This document shows positions 39,112-48,236 of a stretch of DNA of 64,000 nt, in pieces. The translations under genes were made by a program, and so were the position numbers. Source of the DNA: Lysobacterales bacterium (GTDB lineage: Bacteria > Pseudomonadota > Gammaproteobacteria > Xanthomonadales > SZUA-36); NCBI GenBank assembly GCA_014238945.1, contig JABAAB010000067.1:17507-81506 (forward strand). The letters are read 5' to 3'. Under the pieces are notes generated by a model. That model was not told the origin of the DNA. It saw only the letters and a list, made by a program, of their open reading frames with translations, and did not search any database. Every line of letters starts with the position of its first letter. The stretch's first letter is position 1.

Positions 39112-39560
39112 GGTGGACAGCGATAAGCCCAAAGCCCCCATGTCCTGGATGCAGCGCCTCAAGCGGGTGTTCGCCATCGACTTTGAGACGTGTCCCGATT
39201 GTGGCGGCACATTGCGGGTGATTGCCTGCATCGAGGATGCATCGAGGATGCGCTGCTGATCGCGAAGATCCTGGGTCATGTGCGACGACGTGATGAGGCG
39301 GTTGGCCCTGATGCGCGGGCCCCACCGGCACACCGGGCAGGGGAATTGAGGCTGGTTTGATGTGACAGGGGAGGTCAGTCCGAGAATTTGTTCGGCTGCG
39401 ATACGGCAATTGGGTCGTATTCGGCCAGCGGGATGCGTTCCGCGGGCTTCCAGTCACCTGCATGATGGATTCAGTTGCAGACAGTATCCGATTTCGGCTC
39501 AGTTTACTGTCTCGGATACTTGCCTGAATTTTGAAAAAGGTGGTTTATACTTCATATACC
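39112..39560 (+). repeat. IS91-like element remnant, longest copy
   Basis: Encodes KPKAPMSWMQRLKRVFAIDF-type transposase tail sequence (IS91 family C-terminus, CPDCGG then RVIACIED), then an 11-base tandem duplication (CGAGGATGCAT) that breaks the frame, and the rest of the tail in another frame. The right end is complete and finishes in GTGGTTTATACTTCATATAC at 39540-39559. The pseudogene at 39601 starts 49 bases past TATACT. Confidence 0.8.
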
Positions 39561-39600
39561 ATGATCCCAGAATTGCAGGCCGTTCCCCGGAAAAAATCAA

Positions 39601-40324
39601 ATGACATCCAGTACCCCGAAATTCAGTCCCAGTCGACGCCGAATACTGGGTGGACTGGCAGCCGGTACGAGTCTCATGGCTGCAGGTATGACCCGTCGAA
39701 TTCTCGCGTCACAGTCGCTTCCGGCACCACCCGGTTCTTTGTCGCCCGCTGAACTGGCTCGAAACGAGGCGTTCTGGCGCGAGGTGGCAGGATATTATGA
39801 TCGCACCGTGGGCACGCTCAACCTTGAGCACGGCTACTGGGGCAAGATGGCCAGACCGGTTCAAGCGGTTTATCTGGAAGCCACCCACATGGTCAATACC
39901 CAGAACTCGTTCTACGGGCGAAATGACTTTCCGGATGATGAAACAGTTGCCACATCGAGGATATCAGCAGCACTAGGCGTACATGAGGATGAGATCGTAA
40001 TCACCCGGAACGCCACCGAAGCCATTGATAATCTGATTCGGCAATATCGTGGTCTCGAACCGGGTACAGCGGTGCTAATGGCCGATATCGACTACCCCCA
40101 TTTCAAGTCGGCAATACGCTGGCTGGAGACAGAGCATGGTGTCAGAGTGGTTGAGATCGTGCTACCCACACGTGCCAGCCAGGCCCAGATTCTGGACCGG
40201 TATGTTCGCCGTGGCCCGTAAAGGCCTGCACAGCGGCGGTTGTGTGCGGATCACACCCCAGGTTTTCAATACGGTGGACGAGATGGGGCGCCTGCTTGAA
40301 GTACTGGGGAAACTGGCTGCCTGA
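39601..40324 (+). pseudogene. Class V aminotransferase with Tat signal, internal deletion
   Basis: The N-terminal part (206 codons, stop at 40219-40221) has a twin-arginine signal (SRRRILGGLAAGTSLMAAG) and the opening of an isopenicillin-N-epimerase/cysteine-desulfurase-like aminotransferase (RNDFPDDETVATSRISAALGV, ITRNATEAIDNLI, ADIDYPHFKSAIRWLE). In the +1 frame at 40203-40324 lies the matching C-terminus (GLHSGGCVRITPQVFNTVDE and MGRLLEVLGKLAA). The middle of the protein, about 180-200 residues including the cofactor lysine, is missing, and the junction is out of frame. Non-functional as read. Confidence 0.8.
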
Positions 40325-40423
40325 AAGCACTGTAATACGAACAAAGTTACAATGGATAAAGCAACGAAGGGGGCTCCGAATTTGGACCAGTTTCCGAAAA
40401 CAATGAGAAGTTAACAGATACTG

Positions 40424-40702
40424 ATGAACAAGAAATTACTATTGGGTGTTGCCCTGGCGATTTTCGTCATTGCATTTGTGGCCATGATTGCCAGTGATTC
40501 AATAAGTTTCGGCGATTTTATCGACTCGCTGAGTGGCTTGAGCCCAAGGATTTTGAGTCTGGTCATACTGCCATTCATAGTGATACTGATTTTTGCTGGA
40601 AACTATCTGCGCAAGAAGAATGAAGAGCGCAAATGGAAAGACGCCCTGTTGAAAACCAGGGCCAAAAAGGCCATGAAAAACACTCGCCATGAGAAACTAT
40701 AG
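40424..40702 (+). CDS. Small membrane protein, unknown function
   Basis: 92 aa with two predicted membrane segments (LLLGVALAIFVIAFVAMIA and ILSLVILPFIVILIFAG) separated by a short acidic loop (GDFIDSLSG) and followed by a strongly basic tail (RKKNEERKWKDALLKTRAKK). The topology suggests both ends in the cytoplasm. I do not recognise the family. The regular hydrophobic and charged pattern argues for a real gene. Confidence 0.55.
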   Translation: MNKKLLLGVALAIFVIAFVAMIASDSISFGDFIDSLSGLSPRILSLVILPFIVILIFAGNYLRKKNEERKWKDALLKTRAKKAMKNTRHEKL

Positions 40703-40825
40703 GCAAAACGGCAACAGGTAACTGATATGACTGATATCAGCGGTGTCCCGAGCACCGGGATCTTGTACCAGGGATTTGATCCTGTACCGGAAAGGATTGC
40801 TGGCGGTGGTCATATGCTACGATGA

Positions 40826-41019
40826 CGCAGGGCGGACAACGGTGAAGAATTGACCCCCGATGAGAAGTTACAGTATGCGCACCGGAGTGCCTCCTGGTTT
40901 CGCTTTTTCGAGAATGTAAATTACCAGTACAGGCAGGGGCTGTACGATTAAGCCGAAAACCAGGCTCGCCGCAAAGGATGGCAATGGTTTTTTAAAAACA
41001 AGGCAACTCCCCTGTGGTT
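40826..41019 (+). pseudogene. Degraded small-protein remnant
   Basis: In one frame the plus strand reads GEELTPDEKLQYAHRSASWF and RFFENVNYQYRQGLYD, then TAA, then AENQARRKGWQWFFKNKATP. The residue pattern (W-RFFEN-YQYRQG) looks like protein, and similar segments occur in small membrane-anchored hypothetical proteins. There is no start, an internal stop, and the right side is cut by a mobile-element end. Confidence 0.4.
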
Positions 41020-41108
41020 TCAGTAGCAGACACGATCCGATTTCGGCTCAATTTACTGTCTCGGATACTTGCCTGAATTATAAAGAAGGTGGGTTATACT
41101 GCCTATCC
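41020..41108 (+). repeat. Element right end only
   Basis: Starts TTTCAGTAGCAGACACGATC and matches the last 90 bases of the larger copies, ending in GTGGGTTATACTGCCTATCC at 41089-41108. There is no transposase-coding part. The yehS-like gene starts 173 bases past TATACT. Confidence 0.8.
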
Positions 41109-41273
41109 TCCCGATTGGCTTAAAATGTTTTGAGCTCATAACATGGATATGTCTTGTTGAAGTAATTAATTGTTTTCATCCCGCCACTCCAGAATATCAC
41201 CTGTTTAGCAGATGAACTTTGAATCTCTGAAAAAGACTTTTATCCTGCCTGTCCTCAAAGGGAGTAAGAAAAA

Positions 41274-41747
41274 ATGATCGCCAACGATTGTCTGAGACGA
41301 ATCCGTTACATATTGGATCTCGACGACTCAAAAATGATGGCAGTGTTTGCCGAAGCCGGGCAGGAAGTCACAAGGGCCCAACTCAGCGACTGGCTGAAAA
41401 AAGACGATGATCCGGCCTATCAAAAATGTAGTGACCTGCTGTTCGCGTCATTCCTTAATGGACTGATCAATGAAAGGCGTGGCAAGAAAGATGGAGTGCA
41501 ACCTTCACCGGAACAGCGTTTGACCAATAATATTATTTTCAGAAAATTGAAAATCGCGTTCAACCTCCAGGCAGAAGATATTCTCTCCATACTTTCCCTG
41601 GCTGATGTGTCTATCAGCAAGCATGAACTCTCGGCCTTTTTTCGCAGGGCAGATCACAAGCATTACCGTGAGTGCAAAGACCAGATTTTGCGAAACTTTT
41701 TCAAGGGATTGCAACTCAAGTACCGTACAGGGAGTCAGCAGGCTTAG
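41274..41747 (+). CDS. yehS: DUF1456 family protein (YehS-like)
   Basis: Protein of 157 aa, the same size as E. coli YehS, made of two similar halves: NDCLRRIRYILDLDDSKMMAVFAEAG and NNIIFRKLKIAFNLQAEDILSILSLADV, each followed by a LSDWLKK / LSAFFRR-type segment. The family function is unknown. GGGAG lies upstream of the ATG. The stop is 14 bases from the convergent helicase gene's stop. Confidence 0.9.
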   Translation: MIANDCLRRIRYILDLDDSKMMAVFAEAGQEVTRAQLSDWLKKDDDPAYQKCSDLLFASFLNGLINERRGKKDGVQPSPEQRLTNNIIFRKLKIAFNLQAEDILSILSLADVSISKHELSAFFRRADHKHYRECKDQILRNFFKGLQLKYRTGSQQA

Positions 41748-41761
41748 ACCGCCTCGGGCGG

Positions 41762-43552
41762 TTACTTCCTCTTGTCGATTTTTTTTCTCGGTTTTCTTTT
41801 TGACGTCTTACTTTTCTTCTTTCGGTCTTTACCTTTGGGCGCTGAGCGCCGATCCGGGCCCTTGTGTTTTTCTTTTTCATCCGGTCGAGAAATGCCCAGT
41901 CTCTGACCTGAGACCCAGACCTTTTTCAACGCACTGAACGTCTCGGTCGGCATCCCGGCAGGCAGATCGATAAGGGAATAAGTATCATAAATACTAATCC
42001 GCCCGATGTGCCGGCCGTCGATGTCTGCCTCATTTGCAATGGCACCGACAATATTGCCGGGCATAATGCCGTGGTCATGACCTACGGAAATCCGGTATCG
42101 CTCCATACCCGCAGGGGGTGGGCCATTTTTTCCTGGCGGACCGTCTTTCTTAAATCGCTCTTTACGGCCTTTTTTAGCACGCGTTGGTTTTTCGTCATTT
42201 AGCCAGTTCCTGTTCGCAGCGCGGTGGGATGTATTCTGGAGCAGAAACGGGGCGTCACCTTGAGATAGCTGGGCGAGCGCTGCCGCTATTTGCAGAATCG
42301 ACGCGTCATTGTCCTGCTGGTATTGATCGATCATCCCGGAAAACAGGGTCAGGTCTTCACTGGCCAGGGTTTCGGTGATACGCCGCTTGAACCTATCGAT
42401 ACGCCGGTTGTTAATGGCATCGGTTGAAGGCAGCTCCATGAGCTCTATCTTTTTCCGGGTGGCATTTTCGATTGCGTATAACATGCGCTTTTCACGAGGT
42501 GTTACAAACAATATCGCGTCCCCTTCACGACCGGCACGACCGGTACGACCGATACGGTGCACATAGGCCTCGGTATCGTTGGGTATGTCATAATTCAACA
42601 CGTGGGAGATGCGTTGTACATCAAGTCCGCGTGCGGCAACATCAGTGGCGACAATGATATCCAGTTTGCCCTTTTTCAGGCGTTCAATTGTGCGTTCGCG
42701 TTGCTTTTGCTGAATATCACCATTGAGAGGTGCAGAGGCATAACCACGTGCTTCAAGCTTTTCCGACAGATCAGCAGTGGCGATCTTGGTTCGTACAAAA
42801 ATGAGCATCGCATCAAAGGGCTCCGCTTCCAGTATGCGGGTAAGGGCATCCAGTTTATGAAAACCCTGAACCGGCCAATATCGTTGGCGGATTGTGTCTG
42901 CAGTGGCTGTTTTGACCTTGATGGTGATCTCTGCAGGGGCATTTAAATAACGTGCTGCAATACGACGGATCTGTTGCGGCATGGTGGCCGAGAACAGGGC
43001 AATCTGCCTGTCTTTGGGTGATTGGTCGAGTATCCACTCGACATCGTCGATGAATCCCATGCGCAGCATTTCATCGCCTTCGTCCAGCACCAGCGTTGTA
43101 AGCCTGTCAAGCACCAGTGTGCCGCGACGTACATGATCCATAACTCGCCCTGGTGTTCCCACAGCCACGTGTACGCCACGTTGCAAGGCGCGAATTTGAA
43201 CACCGTATTCTTGCCCGCCATAGATCGGCAGCACATGAAATCCTTTCAGCTTATGAGCATATTTTTGAAAGGCTTCGGAAACTTGAATAGCGAGCTCCCG
43301 GGTGGGTGCAAGAACCAGCACCTGCGGGGTTTTCTGGTGCAAATTGAGCCTGGATAATATCGGTAATGCAAAGGCTGCGGTTTTGCCGGTGCCCGTCTGG
43401 GCCTGACCCACGACATCCTTGCCATCCAAAAGCAGGGGAATCGTTTGTGCCTGGATGGGTGAAGGGCTTTCATATCCAATTTCATCCAGTACTTCCAGAA
43501 GTGCTGGCTTCAGACCTAATTGACCAAAAGCAGTGATGTTGTGGGCATTCAT
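41762..43552 (-). CDS. deaD: DEAD-box RNA helicase DeaD/CsdA
   Basis: ATP-dependent RNA helicase of 596 aa acting in ribosome assembly and mRNA turnover, often in the cold. The motifs are complete and in order: Q-motif FGQLGLKPALLEVLDEIGYESPSPIQ, AQTGTGKT, PTRELA, GTPGRVMDH, DEGD (in place of the usual DEAD), SATMP, FVRTK, ATDVAARGLDV and HRIGRTGRAG. A DbpA/CsdA RNA-binding domain (about 470-550) and a very basic tail (KGKDRKKKSKTSKRKPRKK) follow. The frame is open to 43738, but the family start is MNAHNITAFGQLGL at 43552. DEGD instead of DEAD is also common in DeaD orthologues. Confidence 0.94.
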   Translation of the reverse strand: MNAHNITAFGQLGLKPALLEVLDEIGYESPSPIQAQTIPLLLDGKDVVGQAQTGTGKTAAFALPILSRLNLHQKTPQVLVLAPTRELAIQVSEAFQKYAHKLKGFHVLPIYGGQEYGVQIRALQRGVHVAVGTPGRVMDHVRRGTLVLDRLTTLVLDEGDEMLRMGFIDDVEWILDQSPKDRQIALFSATMPQQIRRIAARYLNAPAEITIKVKTATADTIRQRYWPVQGFHKLDALTRILEAEPFDAMLIFVRTKIATADLSEKLEARGYASAPLNGDIQQKQRERTIERLKKGKLDIIVATDVAARGLDVQRISHVLNYDIPNDTEAYVHRIGRTGRAGREGDAILFVTPREKRMLYAIENATRKKIELMELPSTDAINNRRIDRFKRRITETLASEDLTLFSGMIDQYQQDNDASILQIAAALAQLSQGDAPFLLQNTSHRAANRNWLNDEKPTRAKKGRKERFKKDGPPGKNGPPPAGMERYRISVGHDHGIMPGNIVGAIANEADIDGRHIGRISIYDTYSLIDLPAGMPTETFSALKKVWVSGQRLGISRPDEKEKHKGPDRRSAPKGKDRKKKSKTSKRKPRKKIDKRK

Positions 43553-43779
43553 GTGGTGTTTCCGGAGGTACATTGATAGATCGAGGTGAGAGTATGCGCT
43601 AAATGCGAAGCTGACCCAAACCAGCCTGTTGAATTGGATAGCTGCGAATAGCGGAAATCGGGCAGGAGAGGACATTCCAAGTTCATTCTGGCACTTTACT
43701 CTGACCTTATTTCTCGCTTTAATGTTGCTTATAACCACGCTCCAGCCGTAGACAATTGTTAGTTAGGATGAGAGTAGCC

Positions 43780-44310
43780 ATGTCAATTGAAATTGTTGTC
43801 AAACTTAACGAACAAGACCTTGAGCATTTCCGGTCTGCTATGCGGAAAATCTATAGTGCCAAAAGCGACATGGATGACAAAACAATCATCAATCACGCTC
43901 AGGAAACGATCAATGAAATCAGGCAGTCGGATGCACCGGAGTACATCCAGGAGCGTATCGGAAGCCTCGAAGCCCTTATCGGTATGCTCACAAACTCCCA
44001 CTGGAAAATACCGCCCCAGGACCGTCCCAGGATTCTCGAAACGTTGGCTTATTTCACGGAAGTCAACGATCTGATACCGGACGAACTTCCCGGACTGGGC
44101 TACCTGGACGATGCCTTTATGATCGATATCGCCTGTCAGGATTTCAAGGACGAACTCGAGGCCTACCGTGACTTCTGTGTGTACCGTGTTACCCAGGCGC
44201 AGCAAAATGGCCGCGACATTTCGAAGACTGAAGGAACGGAGTGGTTGGAGCACCGGCGCAAACAAATTAACTTGAAAAAATACCTCTCTACAAAAAAACT
44301 GCAGTTTTGA
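43780..44310 (+). CDS. DUF1232-like (YkvA) protein
   Basis: Protein of 176 aa from the ATG at 43780, preceded by AGGATGAGAG; the frame opens earlier with non-ATG codons. The central IPDELPGLGYLDDAFMIDIA is the DUF1232 core pattern (PD-PG-GYLDD). The N-terminal half is helical and polar, and the end is basic (HRRKQINLKKYLSTKK). No transmembrane segment is evident. The function of the family is not established. Confidence 0.7.
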   Translation: MSIEIVVKLNEQDLEHFRSAMRKIYSAKSDMDDKTIINHAQETINEIRQSDAPEYIQERIGSLEALIGMLTNSHWKIPPQDRPRILETLAYFTEVNDLIPDELPGLGYLDDAFMIDIACQDFKDELEAYRDFCVYRVTQAQQNGRDISKTEGTEWLEHRRKQINLKKYLSTKKLQF

Positions 44311-44642
44311 ATGCATTTAGTCGCATTCGGCCGCACCTGGCCGACTGCTGTTATTTGAGAAGGTTGCGATTCGTCGAATGCTATAGCAGCTTTCATATGG
44401 TAGGCGGCTACACTTAAACTCCCAATCCAGCCAGCACCCGACTGCCCCCGCAGACAGGGCCGGCGTAAAAAGCTGAATTAGTGTCACCGCTCCGGTGCGG
44501 GCTTCGGTATTTGCACACCCTGTTGGTTTTAGCTTGAACTGCGCAGGTAACTTCATTAGAATGCGCCGAAAATCTAGTTAATTTAACCCCTTACATCGCC
44601 CGGACGGACTGTCTGTGGCTTTTTTTATATCCGGAATTTATA
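44311..44642 (+). other. Intergenic stretch upstream of ybiT
   Basis: 332 bases. I see no reading frame of interest. The promoter for ybiT must lie here, but no clear hexamer pair stands out; the last 40 bases are T-rich. Confidence 0.4.
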
Positions 44643-46262
44643 GTGATTACTACCGCTAACATTACCATGCAGTTTGGCGCAAAGCCCCTGTTTGAAAACA
44701 TTTCTGCCAAGTTTGGCAATGGCAACCGTTATGGCCTCATCGGTGCCAATGGCAGTGGTAAATCCACGCTGATGAAGATTCTGGGCGGAGACCTTGAACC
44801 CACGGCAGGTCACGTTAAGGTGGATGTGGATGAACGTCTGGGTAAATTGCGTCAGGACCAGTTTGCGTTTGAGCAATATTCGGTTATCGATACCGTCATC
44901 ATGGGTTATGACCAACTCTGGAAGGTGAAACAGGAACGCGACCGGATCTATTCATTGGCCGAGATGAGTGAAGACGAGGGTATGCAGGTCGCCGAGTTAG
45001 AGGTGGAGTTTGCTGAACTCGACGGCTACAGCGCCGAGTCTCGCGCCGGTGAGTTGCTGCTTGGTCTGGATATCCCTGAAGCCCAGCATTTTGGGCCAAT
45101 GAGCGAAATCGCGCCCGGCTGGAAGTTGCGCATACTGCTGGCGCAGGCCCTGTTTGCTGACCCTGATATTCTGTTGCTGGACGAGCCCACCAATAACCTT
45201 GACATCAATACGATTCGCTGGCTGGAAGACGTACTCTTTCAACGCAAGAGCACGATGATCATCATCTCGCACGACCGTCACTTCCTGAACAGTGTATGTA
45301 CCCATATGGCGGACCTGGATTATGGTGAACTGCGTGTTTATCCAGGTACCTACGACCAATATATGACGGCAGCCACACAGGTGCGTGAGCGCCTGTATTC
45401 TGATAACGCCAAAAAGAAGGCCAAGATAACCGAGTTACAAAGTTTTGTAAGCCGTTTCAGCGCCAACGCGTCGAAGGCTAAACAGGCAACCTCGCGTGCA
45501 CGTCAGATTGATAAGATTCAGCTGGAAGAAGTAAAACTTTCCAGTCGTATAAGCCCCTACCTGCGCTTCGAACAGGATAAAAAGCTTTACCGTCAGGCAC
45601 TTGAAGTTGAAGGTTTGAGAAAGGCTTATGATGCTGAGCCACTATTCTCTGACCTGGACCTGCAGGTAGAAGTGGGTGAAAGGGTCGCTATCATCGGTGC
45701 CAGTGGTATCGGTAAGACAACTCTGTTACGTACCTTGCTGGGAGATCTGGAAGCCGAGAGTGGCACATGCAAATGGTCGGAAAATTCAAATATCGGTTAT
45801 TACGCGCAGGATCATTCCTCTGACTTCGACGAAGAGATTGACCTGTACTCGTGGATGGCGCAATGGGGACAGGAGAGCGATGACGAGCAGGTCATACGTG
45901 GCACCTTGGGACGTCTGCTGTTCTCTCAGCACGAAATAGAAAAATCGGTCAAGGTGATTTCGGGTGGGGAACAGGGCCGTATGATGTTTGGCAAACTGAT
46001 GCTGCAAAAACCCAATATCATGTTGATGGATGAACCCACCAATCACCTTGATATGGAATCTATCGAGGCGTTGAACCTGGCACTGGAGAATTATCCCGGC
46101 ACATTGTTTTTTGTCAGTCATGACCGTGAGTTCATTTCTTCATTGGCGACCCGCATTATCGACATCACGAAGGATGGCGTGGTCAACTTCAAGGGTAGTT
46201 ACGATGAGTATTTGCGCAGCCAGGGTATTGAAGAAACTGGTTTGCAGCTTGCTGTTGGTTGA
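44643..46262 (+). CDS. ybiT: ABC-F family ATPase YbiT
   Basis: Soluble ABC-F protein of 539 aa with two ATPase domains and no membrane part, thought to act on ribosomes. Walker A motifs are GANGSGKST and GASGIGKTT; signatures [15 protein letters not shown] and [14 protein letters not shown]; Walker [12 protein letters not shown] and [11 protein letters not shown]; linker [22 protein letters not shown] recognise near-identity to E. coli YbiT over long stretches (for example [11 protein letters not shown] and [14 protein letters not shown]), so orthology is secure. The start is GTG at 44643 with only a weak GGAA upstream. Confidence 0.93.
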   Translation: MITTANITMQFGAKPLFENISAKFGNGNRYGLIGANGSGKSTLMKILGGDLEPTAGHVKVDVDERLGKLRQDQFAFEQYSVIDTVIMGYDQLWKVKQERDRIYSLAEMSEDEGMQVAELEVEFAELDGYSAESRAGELLLGLDIPEAQHFGPMSEIAPGWKLRILLAQALFADPDILLLDEPTNNLDINTIRWLEDVLFQRKSTMIIISHDRHFLNSVCTHMADLDYGELRVYPGTYDQYMTAATQVRERLYSDNAKKKAKITELQSFVSRFSANASKAKQATSRARQIDKIQLEEVKLSSRISPYLRFEQDKKLYRQALEVEGLRKAYDAEPLFSDLDLQVEVGERVAIIGASGIGKTTLLRTLLGDLEAESGTCKWSENSNIGYYAQDHSSDFDEEIDLYSWMAQWGQESDDEQVIRGTLGRLLFSQHEIEKSVKVISGGEQGRMMFGKLMLQKPNIMLMDEPTNHLDMESIEALNLALENYPGTLFFVSHDREFISSLATRIIDITKDGVVNFKGSYDEYLRSQGIEETGLQLAVG

Positions 46263-46814
46263 ACAGGTCAGTACGTCGCCACGGTGTGCGAAGCGCATCA
46301 GCGCAGAGGGTTGGAGCAGTTGTGTCGCTACAAAACACTCTCAGCTCCGGGATGACCCTGCGCAACACCCGCGGCCCCGCGATGATGAACCACCGTCATT
46401 CCCGCCAAAGCGGGAATCTCTCTGATCTCCCCCGCCCCCCCATAAAACAACATGAAGCCCGCCTTCTTCAAGATATCCATACTCATATTTCTCCTCTCCG
46501 TCACCTATTGGGCAGCACAACACGCCCGTCCGAATGACAACTACACAAGGCACAGGTAACCCAGGGACACGCTCGCTCTCATCCGCTCGCATGGTCGTAG
46601 ATCTGGTGTATGAGAAACCACGCATTTCGGCACAGATACTGCGTTGGTGTGCTTCGGTCTCTCCGGACAACGACTAAAGGTCGCCGCTTTACAAGCTGAG
46701 CTTGCCGGGCAGCTACAAAAACCACTCAAATTATGAGGCTGTATCGATAGAGAATATTGATCTTGTGTATTAGGATAGTGTTAACAAAACATTAAAACGT
46801 ATTACAAAATTAAT
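46263..46814 (+). other. Intergenic region with a REP-like hairpin
   Basis: 552 bases without a supported gene. At 46398-46417 a perfect eight-base stem ATTCCCGC / GCGGGAAT with a CAAA loop matches the common GTCATTCCCGC-GCGGGAAT palindromic repeat of many proteobacteria. The following TCTCTGATCTCC also occurs at 37635-37660. The 80 bases before 46815 are A/T-rich and probably contain the response-regulator promoter. Confidence 0.5.
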
Positions 46815-47561
46815 ATGCGTTGTGTCGGTCAAGCGAAGGAAAGGAAAATCCAGCATATCCTCATAGTTGAAGACGAAGAGTTAGTCCTGTTGCTCCTGGC
46901 TGCTTTTCTTCGCAATGAAGACTATCACGTCAGCTCGGCGGGTAACGCGGCGGAGATGTACGCGACCCTCAATGCTGAAGCCGTTGATCTGGTTGTACTC
47001 GATTTGGGTTTGCCGGATGAAGATGGCCTGGTGCTTGTACGTCAACTACGTGCCCGCTCGGATATACCGATCATCATTCTTACCTCCAGGACAGACCAGG
47101 AATCCCGCCTGGCGGCGTTGGAGCTGGGTGCCGATGATTATTTGGTAAAGAATTGTGAACCCCAGGAGCTGCTGCTCAGAATCCAGAATCTGCTACGCAG
47201 AAGTTCCGGTCTCGAAGTTGATGGTGTCATTCAGGGCGAGTTAAATCGAATTGAATTCGATGAGTGGACTCTTGATTTCAATGCCCGTTCACTGCTTGAC
47301 CCTGACGGATCCGAAGTTGCCTTGTCACGCGGGGAATTCAATCTGCTCGCAGCCTTGACCCATGCGCCAAACCGCGCACTTAATCGGGGTCAGCTTCTGG
47401 ATGCGGTGACACACAATGCCGATACGCCTTCTGAACGTATGATTGATGTCATTGTCGCCCGATTACGGCAAAAGATTGAAGTAGACTCGAGAAACCCCCG
47501 TCTAATCACCACCATGGTGGGGGTCGGTTATAAGTTTGTTGCAAAGGTAACCCGCACATAA
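46815..47561 (+). CDS. OmpR-family response regulator (orphan)
   Basis: Two-domain regulator of 248 aa. The receiver domain (residues about 13-125) has Asp20/Glu21, the phospho-acceptor Asp63 in VVLDLGLPDEDG, Thr90 and Lys112. The usual KPF turn after the lysine is replaced by KNC (LVKNCEPQELLLR). The C-terminal winged helix (about 150-245) carries LSRGEFNLLAALTHAPNRALNRGQLLD and DVIVARLRQKIEVD. It should bind DNA as a dimer. No histidine kinase is adjacent; the nearest, at 58877, is a hybrid kinase 11 kb away. No Shine-Dalgarno is clear at this ATG. Confidence 0.9.
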   Translation: MRCVGQAKERKIQHILIVEDEELVLLLLAAFLRNEDYHVSSAGNAAEMYATLNAEAVDLVVLDLGLPDEDGLVLVRQLRARSDIPIIILTSRTDQESRLAALELGADDYLVKNCEPQELLLRIQNLLRRSSGLEVDGVIQGELNRIEFDEWTLDFNARSLLDPDGSEVALSRGEFNLLAALTHAPNRALNRGQLLDAVTHNADTPSERMIDVIVARLRQKIEVDSRNPRLITTMVGVGYKFVAKVTRT

Positions 47562-47594
47562 GATTAAGCCAGTCATTCCAATCCTGCGTGAATA

Positions 47595-47861
47595 TCATTC
47601 TGGAAAAAAGCCCTGTATTAGCTTTCCTTCCAACACCACGGCTGATGGTTCCAGCTTCGAAGTCTCATAGGGATCGATTTCGAATAGGTTTTTATTGAGT
47701 ATCACAAAATCTGCCAGTTTACCTTTCTCGATTGAGCCGGGTTTGTTTTCTAATCGCAATTGGTAGGCGCCGTTTTGGGTATAGCCTTCCAGTAATTGCT
47801 CAAGGCTTAAGCGTTCGTTGATGGGAGATCTGATTCCGTCGTCCTTGGTTTCCCACCAGTC
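47595..47861 (-). pseudogene. C-terminal remnant of an amidohydrolase
   Basis: The minus strand encodes WWETKDDGIRSPINERLSLE, then QLLEGYTQNGAYQLRLENK, PGSIEKGKLADFVILNKNLF and IDPYETSKLEPSAVVLEGKL to a TGA at 47595. GSIEKGKLADFVILNKNLFEI is the standard end of the composite amidohydrolase (YtcJ-like) fold. A TGA lies just upstream of the first residue quoted and no start is present, so about 90 of some 550 residues remain. Confidence 0.75.
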
Positions 47862-47865
47862 TTTT

Positions 47866-48183
47866 CAATTCTATAGACTGACTTGAATTGGACATATACG
47901 ACGTCATGCTCGGGAATTACATGGATAATTTTTGAATTGAGTGATCAAAAGAACCAACAGGACCGCTCTGGGTTAACTGCCGCCTTTAATTAACATAGTA
48001 TACAATTACCCACTTCTGGCCGGTTTCTGGCATAAAAGCATTTGCACCACCATCGTTCAATCCCCATTCATGAAGCCCCCATCTCATGTTTGCCATTCGT
48101 CTGCTCCTCTGGCTTCCAGATGTCTTTGAAGCCGTAAAGAGCGGAAGGTGTGTGTGCAACATTAAGGTCACTCAGCCAGGCGT
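47866..48183 (-). other. Intergenic stretch with a short coding-like fragment
   Basis: About 320 bases. On the minus strand 47986-48096 reads MANMRWGLHEWGLNDGGANA and FMPETGQKWVIVYYVN before a TAA. This has protein-like composition but is only 36 residues and matches nothing I know. It may be a C-terminal remnant. Confidence 0.3.
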
Positions 48184-48214
48184 AAAAAACCCCGCCGAAA
48201 AGGCGGGGTTTTTG
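48184..48214 (-). terminator. Intrinsic terminator of the nuclease gene
   Basis: Stem AAAACCCCGCC / GGCGGGGTTTT with a short GAAA-type loop and T-runs on both sides (AAAAAA on the left reads as TTTTTT on the minus strand). It follows the minus-strand nuclease stop by about 22 bases. Confidence 0.9.
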
Positions 48215-48236
48215 CTTTCCTCAATTAGAATAAAGG

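Noticed and set aside
38876..39463. A 195-codon minus-strand frame spanning the metallophosphoesterase end and the repeat
   Set aside because: Part of the same antisense translation recurs in the other repeat copies, but it is disrupted differently in each, so it does not behave as a gene.
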